In this document: in pieces, positions 7,464 to 7,806 of the stretch
Numbering within the stretch: the stretch's first letter is position 1
Layout: every line of letters starts with the position of its first letter
Assembly (NCBI GenBank): GCA_030691985.1
Contig: JAUYDB010000145.1
Location: 1-7,806, forward strand
Direction: 5' to 3'
Length of the DNA: 7,806 nt
Source of the DNA: Candidatus Omnitrophota bacterium
GTDB taxonomy: Bacteria; Omnitrophota; Gorgyraeia; 2-01-FULL-45-10
Translations under genes and position numbers: made by a program
The notes under the pieces: model-generated
What the model was told of the DNA's origin: nothing
The model's database searches: none
Seen by the model: the letters and a program-made list of their open reading frames with translations, nothing else

Positions 7464-7737
7464 GTATCATGCCGTAGAATACGCGGTCAAACAGGCGATA
7501 GAAAAAGCGATGGCCAATAACGCCTTCCGCATCAGCAGGGTCAATCTGGTCATCGGCGAGCGCCTGGGTTTTGAAGAAAGCTCTATCCGGCTTTATTTTG
7601 AAACCATCAGTGAAAATACAATCGCCGCAGGCGCTCAGCTTCACATGAAATGGAAGAAGGCAGCCAATTCTTCCGTCCGCGGCGGCAGGGAATTTTATAT
7701 AGATAACATAGAAATAGAAAAAGCGGATAACTGTTGA
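7456..7737 (+). CDS. hypA: HypA-like hydrogenase nickel-insertion protein lacking the zinc loop
   Basis: The 93-residue product begins MHEYHAVEYAVKQAIEKA, matching the HypA/HybF N-terminus, where His2 (with Glu3 beside it) binds nickel for delivery to the large subunit. The middle also fits: RVNLVIGERLGFEESSIRLYFETISENT and AGAQLHMKW correspond to the family core strands and helix. HypA proteins then have a zinc loop with two CxxC pairs and a total length near 113-120. Here this loop is absent: residues go from LHMKWKKA through SSVRGG straight into the last strand FYIDNIEIE. The only cysteine is the final residue, Cys93. The other reading frames of the gap encode no CxxC pair, so a simple frameshift does not explain it. 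It starts with GTG and overlaps echF by eight bases, which ties it to the hydrogenase operon. It may be a working zinc-free variant or an impaired copy backed up elsewhere. Confidence 0.82.
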   Translation: MHEYHAVEYAVKQAIEKAMANNAFRISRVNLVIGERLGFEESSIRLYFETISENTIAAGAQLHMKWKKAANSSVRGGREFYIDNIEIEKADNC

Positions 7738-7796
7738 AAATGGGGTCTGACTCAGTAAAATGGGGTCTGACTCAATAAAATGGGGTCTGACCCAAC
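7737..7796 (+). repeat. Three tandem copies of a 20-base palindrome-bearing repeat
   Basis: Three abutting 20-base units lie at 7737-7756, 7757-7776 and 7777-7796. The first 15 bases (AAAATGGGGTCTGAC) are the same in all three except for none; the last five vary as TCAGT, TCAAT and CCAAC. The third unit contains the perfect inverted repeat GGGTC-T-GACCC, while the first two carry it with one mismatch. The first unit shares one base with the hypA stop codon. This resembles REP-like elements that bacteria carry between genes, often moved by a RAYT-type (IS200-like) transposase; that link is recalled, not shown here. The array may continue beyond the window. Confidence 0.8.
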
Positions 7797-7806
7797 GCGT
7801 CTATTA

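Noticed and set aside
7640..7690. Frameshift in hypA hiding the zinc loop
   Set aside because: The other frames across this stretch encode no CxxC pair, and the frame after it still gives the expected last strand of HypA.
7737..7796. CRISPR array
   Set aside because: The 20-base units abut each other with no spacers between them and they differ at their ends.

Overview
This is a gene-dense bacterial window in which every gene runs left to right and no gap exceeds about 50 bases. It holds two functional blocks. The left block (1-2495) is the end of an ABC-2 type export operon: the last 57 residues of an ATPase, then two full permeases of the YbhS/YbhR family. The right block (2527-7737) is a complete six-subunit membrane-bound [NiFe] hydrogenase of the Ech type (group 4), in the order echA-B-C-D-E-F, followed by a hypA-like nickel-insertion gene whose start overlaps the end of echF. 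Three abutting copies of a 20-base repeat begin on the last base of the hypA stop codon and run nearly to the window edge.

How the parts work together: the hydrogenase would couple electron exchange between ferredoxin and protons/H2 to ion movement across the membrane. EchF (two [4Fe-4S] clusters) meets ferredoxin. EchC carries the proximal [4Fe-4S] cluster. EchE holds the Ni-Fe site, with all four cysteines present. EchD is the NuoC-like connector. EchB (NuoH-like) and EchA (NuoL-like, with its key charged residues present) form the membrane arm. The hypA-like product would help load nickel into EchE. EchE ends three residues after its last nickel ligand, so no C-terminal processing protease should be needed.

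The most unusual point is the hypA-like gene. It keeps the N-terminal Met-His-Glu nickel site and the fold core, but the zinc-binding loop with its two CxxC pairs is missing without any sign of a frameshift.

Organism: an anaerobic, H2-cycling bacterium with medium GC, clear Shine-Dalgarno sites and some GTG and TTG starts. The closing repeat resembles short palindromic repeats scattered in genomes of several environmental phyla. An uncultured group such as Omnitrophota is possible, but the sequence alone does not settle it.
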